Below are positions 38,218 through 47,418 of a stretch of DNA of 64,000 nt, one piece after another. The notes below the pieces were generated by a model that saw nothing but the letters and a program-made list of their open reading frames with translations, made no database searches and had not been told where the DNA came from. The number at the start of each line of letters is the position of its first letter. Positions within the stretch are counted from its first letter, which is position 1. This DNA comes from Streptomyces triculaminicus (GTDB lineage: Bacteria; Actinomycetota; Actinomycetes; Streptomycetales; Streptomycetaceae): contig NZ_JAFMOF010000001.1 of the NCBI RefSeq assembly GCF_017349075.1, positions 1,116,001 to 1,180,000 of the forward strand, read 5' to 3'. The position numbers and the translations under genes are program-made.

Positions 38218-39240
38218 TTACTTGAGCTTGGTGCCCGTGGAGCGCAGGTCGGCGCAGGCCTTGGTCACGCGCTCGGCCATGCTCGCCTCGGCCAGCTTGC
38301 CCCAGGTGCGCGGGTCGTAGGTCTTCTTGTCGCCGACCTCGCCGTCGACCTTCAGGACGCCGTCGTAGTTCTTGAACATGTGCGCCGCCACCGGGCGGGT
38401 GAAGGCGTACTGGGTGTCGGTGTCGAGGTTCATCTTCACGACGCCGTTCTCCAGCGCGGTGCGGATCTCCTCCTCGGTGGAGCCGGAGCCGCCGTGGAAG
38501 ACGAAGTCGAACGGGTCGGCCTTGCCGTGCTTGGCGGCGATGCCGTCCTGGAGGTCACGGAGCAGCTCGGGGCGGAGCACGACGTTGCCCGGCTTGTAGA
38601 CGCCGTGGACGTTGCCGAAGGAGGCGGCCAGCAGGTAGCGGCCCTTCTCGCCCAGGCCGAGGGCCTCGGCGGTGCGCTCCACGTCCGCGACGGTGGTGTA
38701 GAGGTCGTCGTTGATCTCGTGGGAGACGCCGTCCTCCTCGCCGCCGGTCGGGGTGATCTCGACCTCGAGGATGATCTTCGCCTTCACGGCCTCGGCGAGC
38801 AGCTCCTTGGCGATGGCCAGGTTCTCGTCGAGCTTCTCGGCGGAGCCGTCCCACATGTGGGACTGGAAGAGCGGGTTCAGGCCGGCGGCGACGCGCTCCT
38901 GCGAGATGGCCAGCAGCGGACGGACGTAGCCGTCCAGCTTGTCCTTCGGGCAGTGGTCGGTGTGCAGCGCGATGTTCACCGGGTACTTCTTGGCGACGAC
39001 GTGCGCGAACTCGGCGAGCGCGACGGCGCCCGAGACCATGTCCTTGCTGTACTGGCCGCCCAGGAACTCCGCACCACCCGTGGAGATCTGGATGATGCCG
39101 TCGCTCTCCGCCTCGGCGAAGCCGCGCAGCGCGGCGTGGAGCGTCTGCGTCGAGGTGACGTTGATGGCCGGGTAGGCGAACTTGCCTGCCTTCGCCCGGT
39201 CGAGCATCTCGTTGTAGATCTCGGGGGTTGCGATGGGCAT
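38218..39240 (-). CDS. fba: class II fructose-bisphosphate aldolase
   Basis: This 340-aa zinc aldolase cleaves fructose 1,6-bisphosphate in glycolysis and runs in reverse in gluconeogenesis. It starts MPIATPEIYNEMLDRAKAGK. Zinc ligands are in LHTDHCPKDKLD (catalytic Asp and His), FGNVHGVYKPG and FHGGSGSTEEE. The IQISTGGAEFLGGQYSKDM stretch near residue 55 marks the longer class II group found in actinobacteria and E. coli. It is transcribed alone, with a strong terminator behind it and a 290-bp upstream region holding direct repeats and a parS site. Confidence 0.97.
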   Translation of the reverse strand: MPIATPEIYNEMLDRAKAGKFAYPAINVTSTQTLHAALRGFAEAESDGIIQISTGGAEFLGGQYSKDMVSGAVALAEFAHVVAKKYPVNIALHTDHCPKDKLDGYVRPLLAISQERVAAGLNPLFQSHMWDGSAEKLDENLAIAKELLAEAVKAKIILEVEITPTGGEEDGVSHEINDDLYTTVADVERTAEALGLGEKGRYLLAASFGNVHGVYKPGNVVLRPELLRDLQDGIAAKHGKADPFDFVFHGGSGSTEEEIRTALENGVVKMNLDTDTQYAFTRPVAAHMFKNYDGVLKVDGEVGDKKTYDPRTWGKLAEASMAERVTKACADLRSTGTKLK

Positions 39241-39367
39241 CTGTCCGCTCCTTGTGATGTGCGGGTACGGGCGAAATACGGGCCCTGACCTAGGGGGCGA
39301 CGGTCATCGTCGGACCCATCTTCCCAGACTCCTCGAATTGCTCCACATGAGGTCCACCACGCTCATT

Positions 39368-39404
39368 TGCGAAGGGCGTATACACATATGCGAAGGGCGT
39401 ATAC
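39368..39404 (-). repeat. two 16-bp direct repeats upstream of fba
   Basis: TGCGAAGGGCGTATAC occurs at 39368-39383 and 39389-39404, 21 bp apart (two helical turns). A third partial copy, CGAAGGGCG, begins at 39408 and runs into the parS palindrome. The repeats lie 130-165 bp upstream of the fba start, a suitable place for a regulator. Confidence 0.7.
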
Positions 39405-39407
39405 GGA

Positions 39408-39447
39408 CGAAGGGCGCGTGGTTTCACGTGAAACCACGCGCCCTTCG
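39408..39447. terminator. perfect 40-bp palindrome behind pyrE
   Basis: The arms of 20 bp (beginning CGAAGGGCGCGTG) are fully complementary with no spacer. It lies 84-123 nt after the pyrE stop, so the RNA could form a terminator hairpin. The central 14 bp are a parS site. Confidence 0.6.
39421..39434. promoter_or_regulatory. parS site (ParB binding site)
   Basis: GTTTCACGTGAAAC matches exactly the 14-bp Streptomyces/Bacillus parS palindrome. ParB loads here and spreads to organise origin regions in sporulating hyphae. In S. coelicolor most of the roughly two dozen parS sites are clustered near oriC. This one is in the centre of a longer palindrome between pyrE and fba. Confidence 0.85.
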
Positions 39448-39530
39448 GCGACGCTTTTCCGGGAAAGCCCGCATCCGGCCCGAATCCGGCCCGAGTCCGG
39501 ACCTCATCCGGCCCGGAGGGTGCGGCGGGG

Positions 39531-40070
39531 TCAGCCCAGGTCCAGGTCCCCCAGGGAGTAGCCGGTGATGTAGCGCAGGCCCGCGCCCTCGATGGCCGAC
39601 TGGGCGCCGCGGTCGACGATCGTGGCCACGGCCACGACCTCGGCGCCGGCCTCGCGGGCCGCCTCGACGGCGGTCAGCGGGGAGCCGCCGGTGGTGGAGG
39701 TGTCCTCGACGACGAGCACGCGACGGCCCGTGATGTCCGGGCCCTCGATGCGGCGCTGCATGCCGTGCGTCTTCTGCGCCTTGCGGACGACGAACGCGTC
39801 CAGCTTGCGGCCGCGCGCGGCGGCCGCGTGCAGCATCGAGGTGGCGACCGGGTCGGCGCCCAGGGTGAGACCGCCGACGGCGTCGAAGTCCAGGTCCGCC
39901 GTGGCGTCCAGCATCACCTGGCCGACCAGGGGCGCGGCCTCGGCGTCCAGGGTGATCCGGCGCAGGTCGATGTAGTAGTCGGCCTCCTTGCCGGAGGAGA
40001 GGGTCACCTTGCCGTGCACCACGGCCTTGTCCTTGATCTGCTGCAGCAGGGCGTCACGCGCATCGCTCAT
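39531..40070 (-). CDS. pyrE: orotate phosphoribosyltransferase
   Basis: PyrE transfers phosphoribose from PRPP to orotate, giving OMP in pyrimidine synthesis. The protein is 179 aa from ATG 40070 (MSDARDALLQQIKDK); an ATG two codons earlier is also possible. The PRPP motif is VLVVEDTSTTGGSPL. Other family features are GKVTLSSGKEADYYIDLR at the N-terminus and VGGLTLGADPVATSM. It follows the aldose epimerase gene by 10 bp, so both are probably co-transcribed. Confidence 0.95.
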   Translation of the reverse strand: MSDARDALLQQIKDKAVVHGKVTLSSGKEADYYIDLRRITLDAEAAPLVGQVMLDATADLDFDAVGGLTLGADPVATSMLHAAAARGRKLDAFVVRKAQKTHGMQRRIEGPDITGRRVLVVEDTSTTGGSPLTAVEAAREAGAEVVAVATIVDRGAQSAIEGAGLRYITGYSLGDLDLG

Positions 40071-40080
40071 GGCCATGAGC

Positions 40081-40872
40081 TTAGGCCAGCGACCGCCAGG
40101 TCCACGTCGTGGAGATCTCCAGGGGGTCGATCGGCGTGACGAGGCGCGGGTGGGTGTTCAGCCCGTTGGGCGGGCCGGACTGCGGCTCGACGCAGACCGC
40201 CTCGGTCTGCTCGTCGTAGACCACGACCCACTCGGCACGGCTGGTGATCTTCAGCTCCAGGGCTCCGGGCCAGGTGAGGGTGACGTCCACGCCGTCGGGC
40301 ATCCCGAAGCAGTCGTCCCACGGGCCGGGCCGGGGGGTGATGCGGCGGCCGGTGGGGAGGTGGTCGTCGCCGCGCTCCTCCTGCCAGGCGGCCTGGAAGC
40401 CGATCTCCACGTCCTTGCCGGTGCCCAGGTTGCGCAGGAACCAGGGGTGCCAGCCGGCCTGCGCCGGGAAGGAGTCGTCGTAGGTCTCGACGCCCATGGT
40501 GAGGGTGAGGGAATTCTCCGTCAGCTCGGCCAGCTGGGTGACGCGGCCGGAGTACGGCCAGGGGTCGGCGAGGTCGTAGGTGAACGCCGCCGAGCGCTCG
40601 TCCGCACGGGCGGTGCGCCAGGCGGTGTCCCGCCCGGTTCCGTGAATGGCGTGCGGGGGGTGGTTGACCGGCATCTGGTGCACGTCACCGCCGTTGCGGA
40701 AGCGGCCGAGCTCGATGCGGCCGCACCACGGGACCATGGGAAAGGCGCCGTAGTGGTCGCCCTGGCGCAGGAGTTCGGTGTCGTCGATCTTGAGGCTGTT
40801 CAGGCGGCAGCCGTTGCCGGGATCCAGGGTCACCGCGGCGTTCGCGGCCTTCAGGCGTACGTCATCGCTCAC
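40081..40872 (-). CDS. aldose 1-epimerase family protein
   Basis: This 263-aa galactose-mutarotase-like beta-sandwich protein interconverts alpha and beta anomers of sugars. Active-site elements are FPMVPWCGRIELGRF, the first catalytic His in HAIHGTGRDTAW (near residue 75), the second His in GWHPWFLRN, and a Glu near the C-terminus in AVCVEPQSGPPNGLN, where the catalytic base is expected. A hexose or hexose-6-phosphate substrate is likely. It starts MSDDVRLKAANAAVTL and lies upstream of pyrE. Confidence 0.88.
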   Translation of the reverse strand: MSDDVRLKAANAAVTLDPGNGCRLNSLKIDDTELLRQGDHYGAFPMVPWCGRIELGRFRNGGDVHQMPVNHPPHAIHGTGRDTAWRTARADERSAAFTYDLADPWPYSGRVTQLAELTENSLTLTMGVETYDDSFPAQAGWHPWFLRNLGTGKDVEIGFQAAWQEERGDDHLPTGRRITPRPGPWDDCFGMPDGVDVTLTWPGALELKITSRAEWVVVYDEQTEAVCVEPQSGPPNGLNTHPRLVTPIDPLEISTTWTWRSLA

Positions 40873-40952
40873 TCTTCGAGCCTATGTCCTGACGCCCGGA
40901 CACACCCACCGATTCCGGTGGGAGACGCACGGTTTGGAGACGGTCAGGACTT

Positions 40953-41681
40953 TCAGCGTTTGCGCCGCAGGGCCCGGGTCACGACCACCGCGCCCGCCAG
41001 GGCGATGGCCGCCGCCGGGCCGGCCCAGCGCAGGACCGCCGTGCCGGAGGCCGTCTCCGGTGCCGGGACCGGGGCGTAACGGCCCCTCGGCGGCGCGTGG
41101 TCGACCTCCTCCGCGCTGCGGCCGATCATCGTGCGGCGGGCGTGCGCGGCCTCGGCCGGGGGCTCCTCGTCGTCGAGGACGTCGTCCTCGAACTCGGGGG
41201 CGCCCTCCGCCTCCACGGCGGCCGGCGGCACCGCCTCCACCGCCGCCGCGGCGTCGTCGCGCAGCTCCTCGGCCAGCGCCGCGGCGAACCGGTCGAGCAG
41301 CCGCCGCGCCGCCGACTCCGCGGTCTTGGTGTCGAACTCCGTGAGCCGTCCGGCGCCGCCCACCGTTCCGGTGCAGGTCAGCCGGGTGCCGCCGGGCATC
41401 TCCTCCGGCATGGCGCTCAGCATGAGGGTGACCGTGCCGGAGCCCCGTGCCTCCGTGCCCTCGCCGGACAGCTCGTACGAGCCGTCCCGCTCGGTGAGCC
41501 GGAGCGCTCCCCGGTAGGTGATCGTCGAGCCGCCGATGCGCAGCCTCAGGCGCCCCGTGAGCGCGGCGCCGGCCGAGGCGTCCTGCTGCAGGCCGGGCAC
41601 GCAGCGCGCGACGCGCGCGGGGTCGGAAAGAACTCGCCGCACCGCTTCCACGGGAAACGGAACGAACACCTCATGCTCCAT
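40953..41681 (-). CDS. SRPBCC (CoxG-like) protein with C-terminal membrane anchor
   Basis: This is a 242-aa protein. Residues 1-150 form a START-like SRPBCC domain with MEHEVFVPFPVEAVRRVLSD, VARCVPGLQQD (typical CoxG CxPG motif) and TRLTCTGTVGGAGRLTEF. An acidic, Ala-rich linker of 70 residues leads to a single C-terminal membrane helix (about 218-238, WAGPAAAIALAGAVVVTRAL) ending in basic residues. CoxG proteins serve carbon monoxide dehydrogenase maturation, but no cox genes are adjacent, so lipid or hydrophobic ligand binding at the membrane is the safer guess. Confidence 0.8.
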   Translation of the reverse strand: MEHEVFVPFPVEAVRRVLSDPARVARCVPGLQQDASAGAALTGRLRLRIGGSTITYRGALRLTERDGSYELSGEGTEARGSGTVTLMLSAMPEEMPGGTRLTCTGTVGGAGRLTEFDTKTAESAARRLLDRFAAALAEELRDDAAAAVEAVPPAAVEAEGAPEFEDDVLDDEEPPAEAAHARRTMIGRSAEEVDHAPPRGRYAPVPAPETASGTAVLRWAGPAAAIALAGAVVVTRALRRKR

Positions 41682-41759
41682 AGCTAGCGAGCCTACCCAC
41701 CGGGCCCCGTACCGGTACCGCCCCGGTCGAATCCGATCGAACTTTCCGTCAGAAGACGG

Positions 41760-42410
41760 TCAGTCTCCGACAGTGAAGCGCTCTCCGACGTGCTTCGGCG
41801 TCTCGATCTCGTCGATGAGCGCCACCGCGTAGTCCTCGGCGGAGATCCGGCTCTTGCCGTCCGCGTCCACCACGAGGTCGTCCAGCGCCGTGCGGTAGGT
41901 GCCGGTGCGCTCGCCGGGCTCGATGAGGCCCGCGGGGCTGATGTTGGTCCAGCGGACGTCGGAGACCGTGCGGTAGAAGTCCAGCGCGTCACCGTGCGCG
42001 TGCATGATCTGCAGCAGGAACTCCGGCAGCCCCTCGGCATCCCACACCTGCTTGCCGTCCGGCGTGCGCAGCGAGCCCGCGCCGCCCACCGCCACCAGCC
42101 GCGGGGCTTCGTCGCCGAGCGCGCGCAGGCCCTCCACCAGCGACTTGGCCGCGGGCTCGATGGTCGCCAGGTGGCCGGGGCCGTCGCCGCCGCCCACCGC
42201 GCTGACCACGACGTCCCGGCCCCGGGCGGCCTCGGTGACCGACGCGGGGTCGAGGACGTCACCGGTGGTGACGGTGAGGTTGGGGTGCTGCTCGGTGACC
42301 TTCGCCGGGTCGCGGACGACCGCGGTGACCTGGTGGCCGCGGTCCAGCGCCTCGCGCAGGACGCGGCTGCCGATCGTGCCGGTGGCGCCGAAGAGAGCGA
42401 TCTTGGCCAT
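41760..42410 (-). CDS. NAD(P)-dependent epimerase/reductase (NmrA-like SDR)
   Basis: This is a 216-aa atypical short-chain dehydrogenase. It starts MAKIALFGATGTIGSRVLRE at 42410; the upstream ATG at 42458 is rejected because MAKIALFGATG is the conserved beginning. The dinucleotide-binding loop is GATGTIG. VVVSAVGGGDGPG and LVAVGGAGSLRTPDGKQVWD follow the family (SDR a5/a6). There is no Tyr-x3-Lys pair, as usual for this group. It is divergent from an AraC-type regulator 98 bp away, which probably controls it. Confidence 0.87.
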   Translation of the reverse strand: MAKIALFGATGTIGSRVLREALDRGHQVTAVVRDPAKVTEQHPNLTVTTGDVLDPASVTEAARGRDVVVSAVGGGDGPGHLATIEPAAKSLVEGLRALGDEAPRLVAVGGAGSLRTPDGKQVWDAEGLPEFLLQIMHAHGDALDFYRTVSDVRWTNISPAGLIEPGERTGTYRTALDDLVVDADGKSRISAEDYAVALIDEIETPKHVGERFTVGD

Positions 42411-42508
42411 GGGGGTTTCTCCTCTGGAACTGCGGAAACGGCGGTCAGTGCCGAACACCCACGCTAGGCAGACCGGTGCCCCGCGGCGAGGTAGGCTCGC
42501 GCCTGCTC

Positions 42509-43432
42509 ATGGTGAGAAAACGACACGACGACCCGGACGGCGAGCCCGGCGAGATCCTCGACCTCGCCTACGACCCCCCGCCCGGCAGCCCCGCGGGCCT
42601 CGAGGTGATGACGCTCGCCGAGCTCCGCGAGCGCGCCTTGGACGGCCTGCTGACCAGGCCCCAGCGGCTGGACTTCCACCAGATCATCGCCGTCGACTCC
42701 GGTGCCGCCTCGCACGTCGTGGACTTCACCGCCCACTCCCTCGCCGCAGGCCGCGTGCTGTGGGTGCGCCCCGGCCAGGTGCAGCAGTTCGGCGACGACG
42801 TCACCGCCGTCGAGGGCACCGTCGTCCTGGTCGAGCCCGGCTTCCTGCCGCCGGGCAGCAGCGTCGCGGCCACGGCGGACGACCCGTTCCGACCGGTGCT
42901 GTGGCGGCCCGAGGGCGGCGACCGGGAGGCCGTCTTCTGCGCCGTACGCCACCTGGCCACCGACTACCGCACCGGCTCCGGGCTCCCCCCGGGTGTGCAC
43001 ACGGACGTCCTGCGGCACCTGTTCTCCGTGCTGGTGCTCCGCCTGGCGCACACCGCGGCCGTGGTGGGGCCGCCGCCCGCCGCCGGGGAGGCGTTCTCGC
43101 GCTTCCGGGCCGCGGTCGAGCGTGACTTCGCCACCCACCGCCGGGTCGCCGACTACGCCCGCGCGCTCGGCTACTCCTCCCGCACCCTCTCCCGGGCCAC
43201 ACTGGCGGCGACCGGGGCGGGGGCCAAGGACTTCGTCGACCAGCGGGTGGTGCTGGAGGCCAAGCGGCTGCTCGCGCACAGCGACCTGTCCGCCGCCCGG
43301 ATCGCCGGCCGCCTGGGCTTCGACGACGCGGCGAACTTCTCCAAGTTCTTCCAGCACCGCGCGGGCCTCGCCCCGGGGGCCTTCCGCGCGTCCCTGCGGC
43401 CGGCGCCGCCCGGTGGGCCTCACTGCGCGTAG
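42509..43432 (+). CDS. AraC family transcriptional regulator
   Basis: This is a 307-aa regulator. The start at 42509 ([15 protein letters not shown]) is tentative; an in-frame ATG at 42476 is also possible. The N-terminal part is a cupin-type sensing domain ([36 protein letters not shown]). The C-terminal 100 residues hold two helix-turn-helix motifs: [19 protein letters not shown] and [26 protein letters not shown]. It is divergent from the NmrA-like oxidoreductase, the likely target. Its 3' end overlaps that of the convergent gene by 13 bp. Confidence 0.9.
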   Translation: MVRKRHDDPDGEPGEILDLAYDPPPGSPAGLEVMTLAELRERALDGLLTRPQRLDFHQIIAVDSGAASHVVDFTAHSLAAGRVLWVRPGQVQQFGDDVTAVEGTVVLVEPGFLPPGSSVAATADDPFRPVLWRPEGGDREAVFCAVRHLATDYRTGSGLPPGVHTDVLRHLFSVLVLRLAHTAAVVGPPPAAGEAFSRFRAAVERDFATHRRVADYARALGYSSRTLSRATLAATGAGAKDFVDQRVVLEAKRLLAHSDLSAARIAGRLGFDDAANFSKFFQHRAGLAPGAFRASLRPAPPGGPHCA

Positions 43433-44982
43433 CGCGGGTGCATCAACGTGGACGGCAGCAGCCCCGTCTCCCTGCGCAGTGCGGCCTCGTGGGCCTCCTC
43501 GCCCAGCTTCTCGGGCGTCAGGGAGGGCAGGTACGGGCGGGCGTCGGGCAGCCGCAGCCGTACGGGTGAGCGGGCGGCGAGCAGAAAGCCCCAGCCCGGG
43601 CGGCGCTCGTCCCGCGCGGTCGGCGCCCGGACCTCGTAGGGCGCGGTCCGCAGCCCCACGGAACGGACCGTGGCGTCCACGGTCCAGAAGGTGCGCGGAC
43701 GCACGTCGAGGTCGCCCCCGTGCACGGCTAATCGGCCACCGGGCGCGAGCACCCGCGTCACCAGCCCGTAGAACTCCTGGGAGTACAGCTTGGCGCTGGG
43801 CGTCACGCCGGGATCGGGCAGGTCTGAGATCACCACGTCGTACGGGCCCTCGGCGGCCCCGCGCGGCGCACGCAGCCACTCGAACGCGTCGGCGGCCACG
43901 ACCCTGACGCGCGGGTCGCGGTAGGCGCCGCGGTTGAGCGCCACGAGGCCGGCGTCCGTGCGGGCCAGCCGCAGCACGGCGGAGTCGAGCTCGACGACGG
44001 TCACCGAGCCGACGTCCGGATAGCGCAGCAGCTCGCGCACGGCGAGGCCGTCGCCGCCGCCGAGGACGAGGACGTCGCGGTGGGGGCCCGCCATCGCGGG
44101 GTGCACCAGGGCCTCGTGGTAGCGGTATTCGTCGTCGCCGCTGACCCGCAGCCGCCCGTCCAGGAAGAGGGACAGCGGATGGCCGTCGGCGCCGCCGCCG
44201 GTCAGGACGACCTCCTGCACCTCCGACTGCACGGCCACCCGGACGTCGGCCCCGTACACGGCGTTGCGCGCGGCCCGCTCGAAGGGTCCGGTGAGCGCCG
44301 AGCAGACGGCCAGCAGCACCAGCACCAGCGCGTTCGCGGTGACCAGCACCCAGCGCGCCCGCGCGCTCAGGTCGCCCCGGAAGAGCCAGAGCACCAGCGC
44401 CCCGCCCGCCACGGCGTTCACCGCGCCGGTCAGCAGGGCGCCCGTCAACTGGCCCAGCACGGGCAGCAGAAGGAACGGGAAGGCGAGCCCCCCGACCAGG
44501 GCGCCCACGTAGTCGGCGGCGAAGAGGTCCGCGACCGCGCCGCCCGCGTCCTGCCGGCGGATGCGCTGGATGAGGGTCATCAACAGCGGTACCTCGGCGC
44601 CGATCAGCACCCCGATGGCCAGCGAGAAGCCCACCAGCGCGGGCCGGGCCTGTCCGTACCAGGCGAAGCAGGCGTACAGCGCCATGGCCGACAGCCCGCC
44701 GGTCAGCGCCAGCCCCGCCTCGACCGCCGCGAAACCGACGGCCGCGCGGTCGCGCAACCGTTTGGCGAGCAGGGAGCCGACGCCCATGGCGAAGACCATC
44801 ACCGACAGGACGACGGAGGCCTGGGTGACGGAGTCACCGATCAAGTACGAGGCCAGGGCGACCAGTTCCAGCTCGTACACCAGCCCGCAGGCCGCGCAGA
44901 CGAAGACCGTGGTCAGAACGAGGAGGCGGCCGAGCCCGGCCGGTACGGGCAGCCTCGCTGGTACCGGGGGGTGGTGGACCAT
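43420..44982 (-). CDS. membrane spermidine/spermine-synthase-like protein
   Basis: This 520-aa protein has seven to eight membrane helices in the first 230 residues ([22 protein letters not shown] and onward) fused to a spermidine-synthase-like Rossmann domain: [47 protein letters not shown], and [22 protein letters not shown]. The catalytic Asp in ISDLPDP and the decarboxylated-AdoMet site are kept, so aminopropyl transfer or a related transfer is plausible. The fused membrane part is of unknown role. DUF2617 follows upstream in the same operon (75 bp gap). Confidence 0.85.
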   Translation of the reverse strand: MVHHPPVPARLPVPAGLGRLLVLTTVFVCAACGLVYELELVALASYLIGDSVTQASVVLSVMVFAMGVGSLLAKRLRDRAAVGFAAVEAGLALTGGLSAMALYACFAWYGQARPALVGFSLAIGVLIGAEVPLLMTLIQRIRRQDAGGAVADLFAADYVGALVGGLAFPFLLLPVLGQLTGALLTGAVNAVAGGALVLWLFRGDLSARARWVLVTANALVLVLLAVCSALTGPFERAARNAVYGADVRVAVQSEVQEVVLTGGGADGHPLSLFLDGRLRVSGDDEYRYHEALVHPAMAGPHRDVLVLGGGDGLAVRELLRYPDVGSVTVVELDSAVLRLARTDAGLVALNRGAYRDPRVRVVAADAFEWLRAPRGAAEGPYDVVISDLPDPGVTPSAKLYSQEFYGLVTRVLAPGGRLAVHGGDLDVRPRTFWTVDATVRSVGLRTAPYEVRAPTARDERRPGWGFLLAARSPVRLRLPDARPYLPSLTPEKLGEEAHEAALRRETGLLPSTLMHPRYAQ

Positions 44983-45057
44983 GCGGGAACGCTACGTCAC
45001 GAACCGGCATACCCTTTGTCACCCACACGGGTTTAATCGTCACACGCTGGGGTGACC

Positions 45058-45576
45058 TCAGATCGGGGCCGCCATGCGCACGCCCACGCGGGTGCGGGTG
45101 GCGACCAGCCTCCCCTCCTGGGGGTAGGCGTGCCAGGTGCGCCAGCTGATCTGGCCGTCGTGGCGCTGGGCCAGCAGCGCGGTGAAGGCGTGGGGGCTGC
45201 CGGGAAAGGTGCCGGCCAGGCCCTGCGGGTGCTCGGCGACCAGGGCCAGCAGCTCCTGGGCGCGCCCTGCGAACGAGCAGCTGGAGAGGGTCTCGACGCG
45301 GGCGGCGAATTCGTACTCCCATGCGCCGACGCGCCGGGCGACCCCCAGCGGGAGCGGGGTACTGCTGCCGGCTATGCAGGCGACCGTCTCCGAGCAGATG
45401 CCGCCCTCCTCTTCGAGTATGACCTGGTGGGAGGCGCCCAGCAGGCGCAGTTGGACGGCCGCGCCGTCGAGGTGGAGGTCGAGCACCGCCAGCGCGGGAA
45501 GGGGCTCCTTGCCCAGACACCAGGCGAGATCGGCGGCGCGGGTATCGGTGTAGGTGGTCTTGAGGGTGGTGAGCAT
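45058..45576 (-). CDS. DUF2617 family protein
   Basis: This 172-aa protein starts MLTTLKTTYTDTRAADLAWC. It is a common actinobacterial family, found next to the membrane spermidine-synthase-like gene in Streptomyces. The body has PLPLGVARRVGAWEYEFAARV and GTFPGSPHAFTALLAQ. No cofactor or catalytic motif is known. The fixed gene pair suggests a shared function with the neighbouring transferase. Confidence 0.85.
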   Translation of the reverse strand: MLTTLKTTYTDTRAADLAWCLGKEPLPALAVLDLHLDGAAVQLRLLGASHQVILEEEGGICSETVACIAGSSTPLPLGVARRVGAWEYEFAARVETLSSCSFAGRAQELLALVAEHPQGLAGTFPGSPHAFTALLAQRHDGQISWRTWHAYPQEGRLVATRTRVGVRMAAPI

Positions 45577-45921
45577 GGGTCGGCTCCGCGAGCGAGCAGT
45601 GGAGGGTGGGCCGGCCCGCCCCGAGGAGGACCAGATTCCTTTCGAGTGCGCCGGCTCATACCCACATTCGAGGCCCCTGGTTCCGCTCCGGCGGGTGGGA
45701 ATCCGGATTCCGGCGATTCCGAGGAGTTGTCTCTCAACGTGGCTCTGAATGAGAGGGAATCACGAATGAGCCGCGTGCACAGCAGTTTTACCCATCATCT
45801 GCAACTTTCCATCCACGCGAGGGCCGTGCAGCTCAAATGTTCAACACACCGGCGTCCGACGGATGTCGAAATCCGCCGGACGCATATGCGAATGGCCTTG
45901 AGCAGGTTGCAAACCCACTGA
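45577..45921. other. 345-bp region between DUF2617 and aminotransferase genes
   Basis: This stretch is AT-richer than the surroundings on its right half (45720-45921). It must contain the DUF2617/spermidine-synthase promoter on the minus strand. On the plus strand only the small ORF at 45766-45921 can be seen. No structured RNA was identified. Confidence 0.4.
45766..45921 (+). CDS. possible small ORF (51 aa), uncertain
   Basis: ATG at 45766 with GAGAGGGA 8 nt upstream opens a frame of 51 codons, MSRVHSSFTHHLQLSIHARA onward, ending one base before the stop of the convergent aminotransferase. The codons do not show the strong third-position GC of real genes here (for example TTT, CAT, AAA, TGT, TCA), and the composition is rich in His and Arg. 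It may be non-coding. Confidence 0.2.
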   Translation: MSRVHSSFTHHLQLSIHARAVQLKCSTHRRPTDVEIRRTHMRMALSRLQTH

Positions 45922-47124
45922 TCACATAGCGGCTACCAGCTTCTCCACCGCCTCGACCACCGACTTCTCGCGCCGGCAGAAGGAGAATCGCACCAGATAG
46001 GACGGGGCGTCCGGGCGCATTTGGAAGGCGGACGTGGGAATGGCCACCACCCCGGCGTGCAAAGGGAGTTCACGGCAGAATCGCACGCCGTCCGCGTGCC
46101 CCCACGCGCGGATGTCCGCCTGCACGAAATAGCCGGCGTCCGCGCGAAGGGGGCGCAGACCCGCCCGCGCGAGCCCCTCGCTCAGCAGATCGCGATTGCG
46201 GCGCAGCGCCGCCCTGAGCTCGGCCGCCCACTCCTCCACGCCCCCCAGCGCCCGCGCGAGCGCCTCCTGGTAGGGCGTGCCCGAGGCGTAGGTGAGGAAC
46301 TGCTTCGCCGCCGCCACGGCCGCCACCAGATGCGCCGGGCCGCACACCCAGCCGACCTTCCAACCGGTGACGTTGAAGGTCTTGCCGGCCGAGGAGACCG
46401 TCAGCGTCCGCTCGCGCATCCCCGGCAGCGCGGCGATCGTCCGGTGCCCGGCCCCGTCGTAGACCAGGTGCTCGTAGACCTCGTCCGTCACCACCGTCAG
46501 GTCGTGCTCCCGGCAGACCTCCGCCACCGCGGCCAGCTCCCCGTCGGTGAACACCTTGCCGGTGGGGTTGTGCGGGGTGTTGAGCAGCAGGACGCGGGTG
46601 CGCCGGGTGACCGCGGCACGCAGCGCGTCCGCGTCGAGCACGAAACCGTCGCCGTCCTCCGCGAGAGGTACGGGCACCAGCCGGGCGCCCGCGAAGCGCG
46701 CCCCCGCCGGGTAGGCGTCGTAGCAGGGGTCGAAGGCGATGGCCTCGTCGCCCGGGTCGCACAGCCCCAGCAGCGCCGCCGCCAGGGCCTCCGTCGCGCC
46801 CGTGGTGACCAGCACCTCGTCCCGCGGGTCGTACGAAAGCCCGTACCGCCGGAGCTGATGCGCGGCGACGGCCTCCCGCAGCGCGGGGAAGCCGTGGGCG
46901 GGCGGGTACTGGTTGCCGCCCGCGAGCACCGTCTCGGCGACGTCCCGCAGCAGGGCCGCGGGAGCGTCCAGCTCGGGCACCCCCTGGCCCAGGTTGACCG
47001 CTCCCGTGCTGCGGGCCAGCTCGGTCATCTCCGTGAAGACGGACGTCCCCAGGCCGCGCACCCGCGCCGCCGGACTCCAGTCCGCCCCCCGCGCACCCAC
47101 CGTGATCTCGACGTTCTCGGCCAT
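45922..47124 (-). CDS. PLP-dependent aminotransferase, class I/II
   Basis: This 400-aa fold type I enzyme has the standard features: VNLGQGVPELDAPAALL, YPPAHGFPALREAVAAH, LLNTPHNPTGKVF, VVTDEVYEHLVYDG and the Schiff-base lysine in SSAGKTFNVTGWKVGW. The FNVTGWKVGW block is shared with kynurenine-oxoglutarate/methionine-type (DapC/YbdL) aminotransferases. The C-terminal Arg in YLVRFSFCRRE binds the substrate carboxylate. Starts MAENVEITVGARGADW. The specificity is uncertain; succinyldiaminopimelate or methionine/glutamine are candidates. Confidence 0.88.
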   Translation of the reverse strand: MAENVEITVGARGADWSPAARVRGLGTSVFTEMTELARSTGAVNLGQGVPELDAPAALLRDVAETVLAGGNQYPPAHGFPALREAVAAHQLRRYGLSYDPRDEVLVTTGATEALAAALLGLCDPGDEAIAFDPCYDAYPAGARFAGARLVPVPLAEDGDGFVLDADALRAAVTRRTRVLLLNTPHNPTGKVFTDGELAAVAEVCREHDLTVVTDEVYEHLVYDGAGHRTIAALPGMRERTLTVSSAGKTFNVTGWKVGWVCGPAHLVAAVAAAKQFLTYASGTPYQEALARALGGVEEWAAELRAALRRNRDLLSEGLARAGLRPLRADAGYFVQADIRAWGHADGVRFCRELPLHAGVVAIPTSAFQMRPDAPSYLVRFSFCRREKSVVEAVEKLVAAM

Positions 47125-47418
47125 CCCCGATCCCGCTCCCCTCGGTCCTCATCGGCTCCGCTGATCGTCCTCACCCTAGGCAGAACGCCCCGGGCGGCAC
47201 AGCACACCCGCGCGGCACACGACGCGGGATCGACCGGACGCAGACACTCCGGTTGTGCGGCCGAGCGGGTGGAAGGTGCACCGCTTACGGGCGCTGCAGG
47301 TCGCGCGCGCGAGGCACGGGCCGCATGGTCGGTATGCCGCCGGGATGCCGAACGGGCTGCCGTCGGTATGCCTCGGTATACCTCCACGTTCCCGCAGCAC
47401 CGCACCGGAGGTGCCCCC

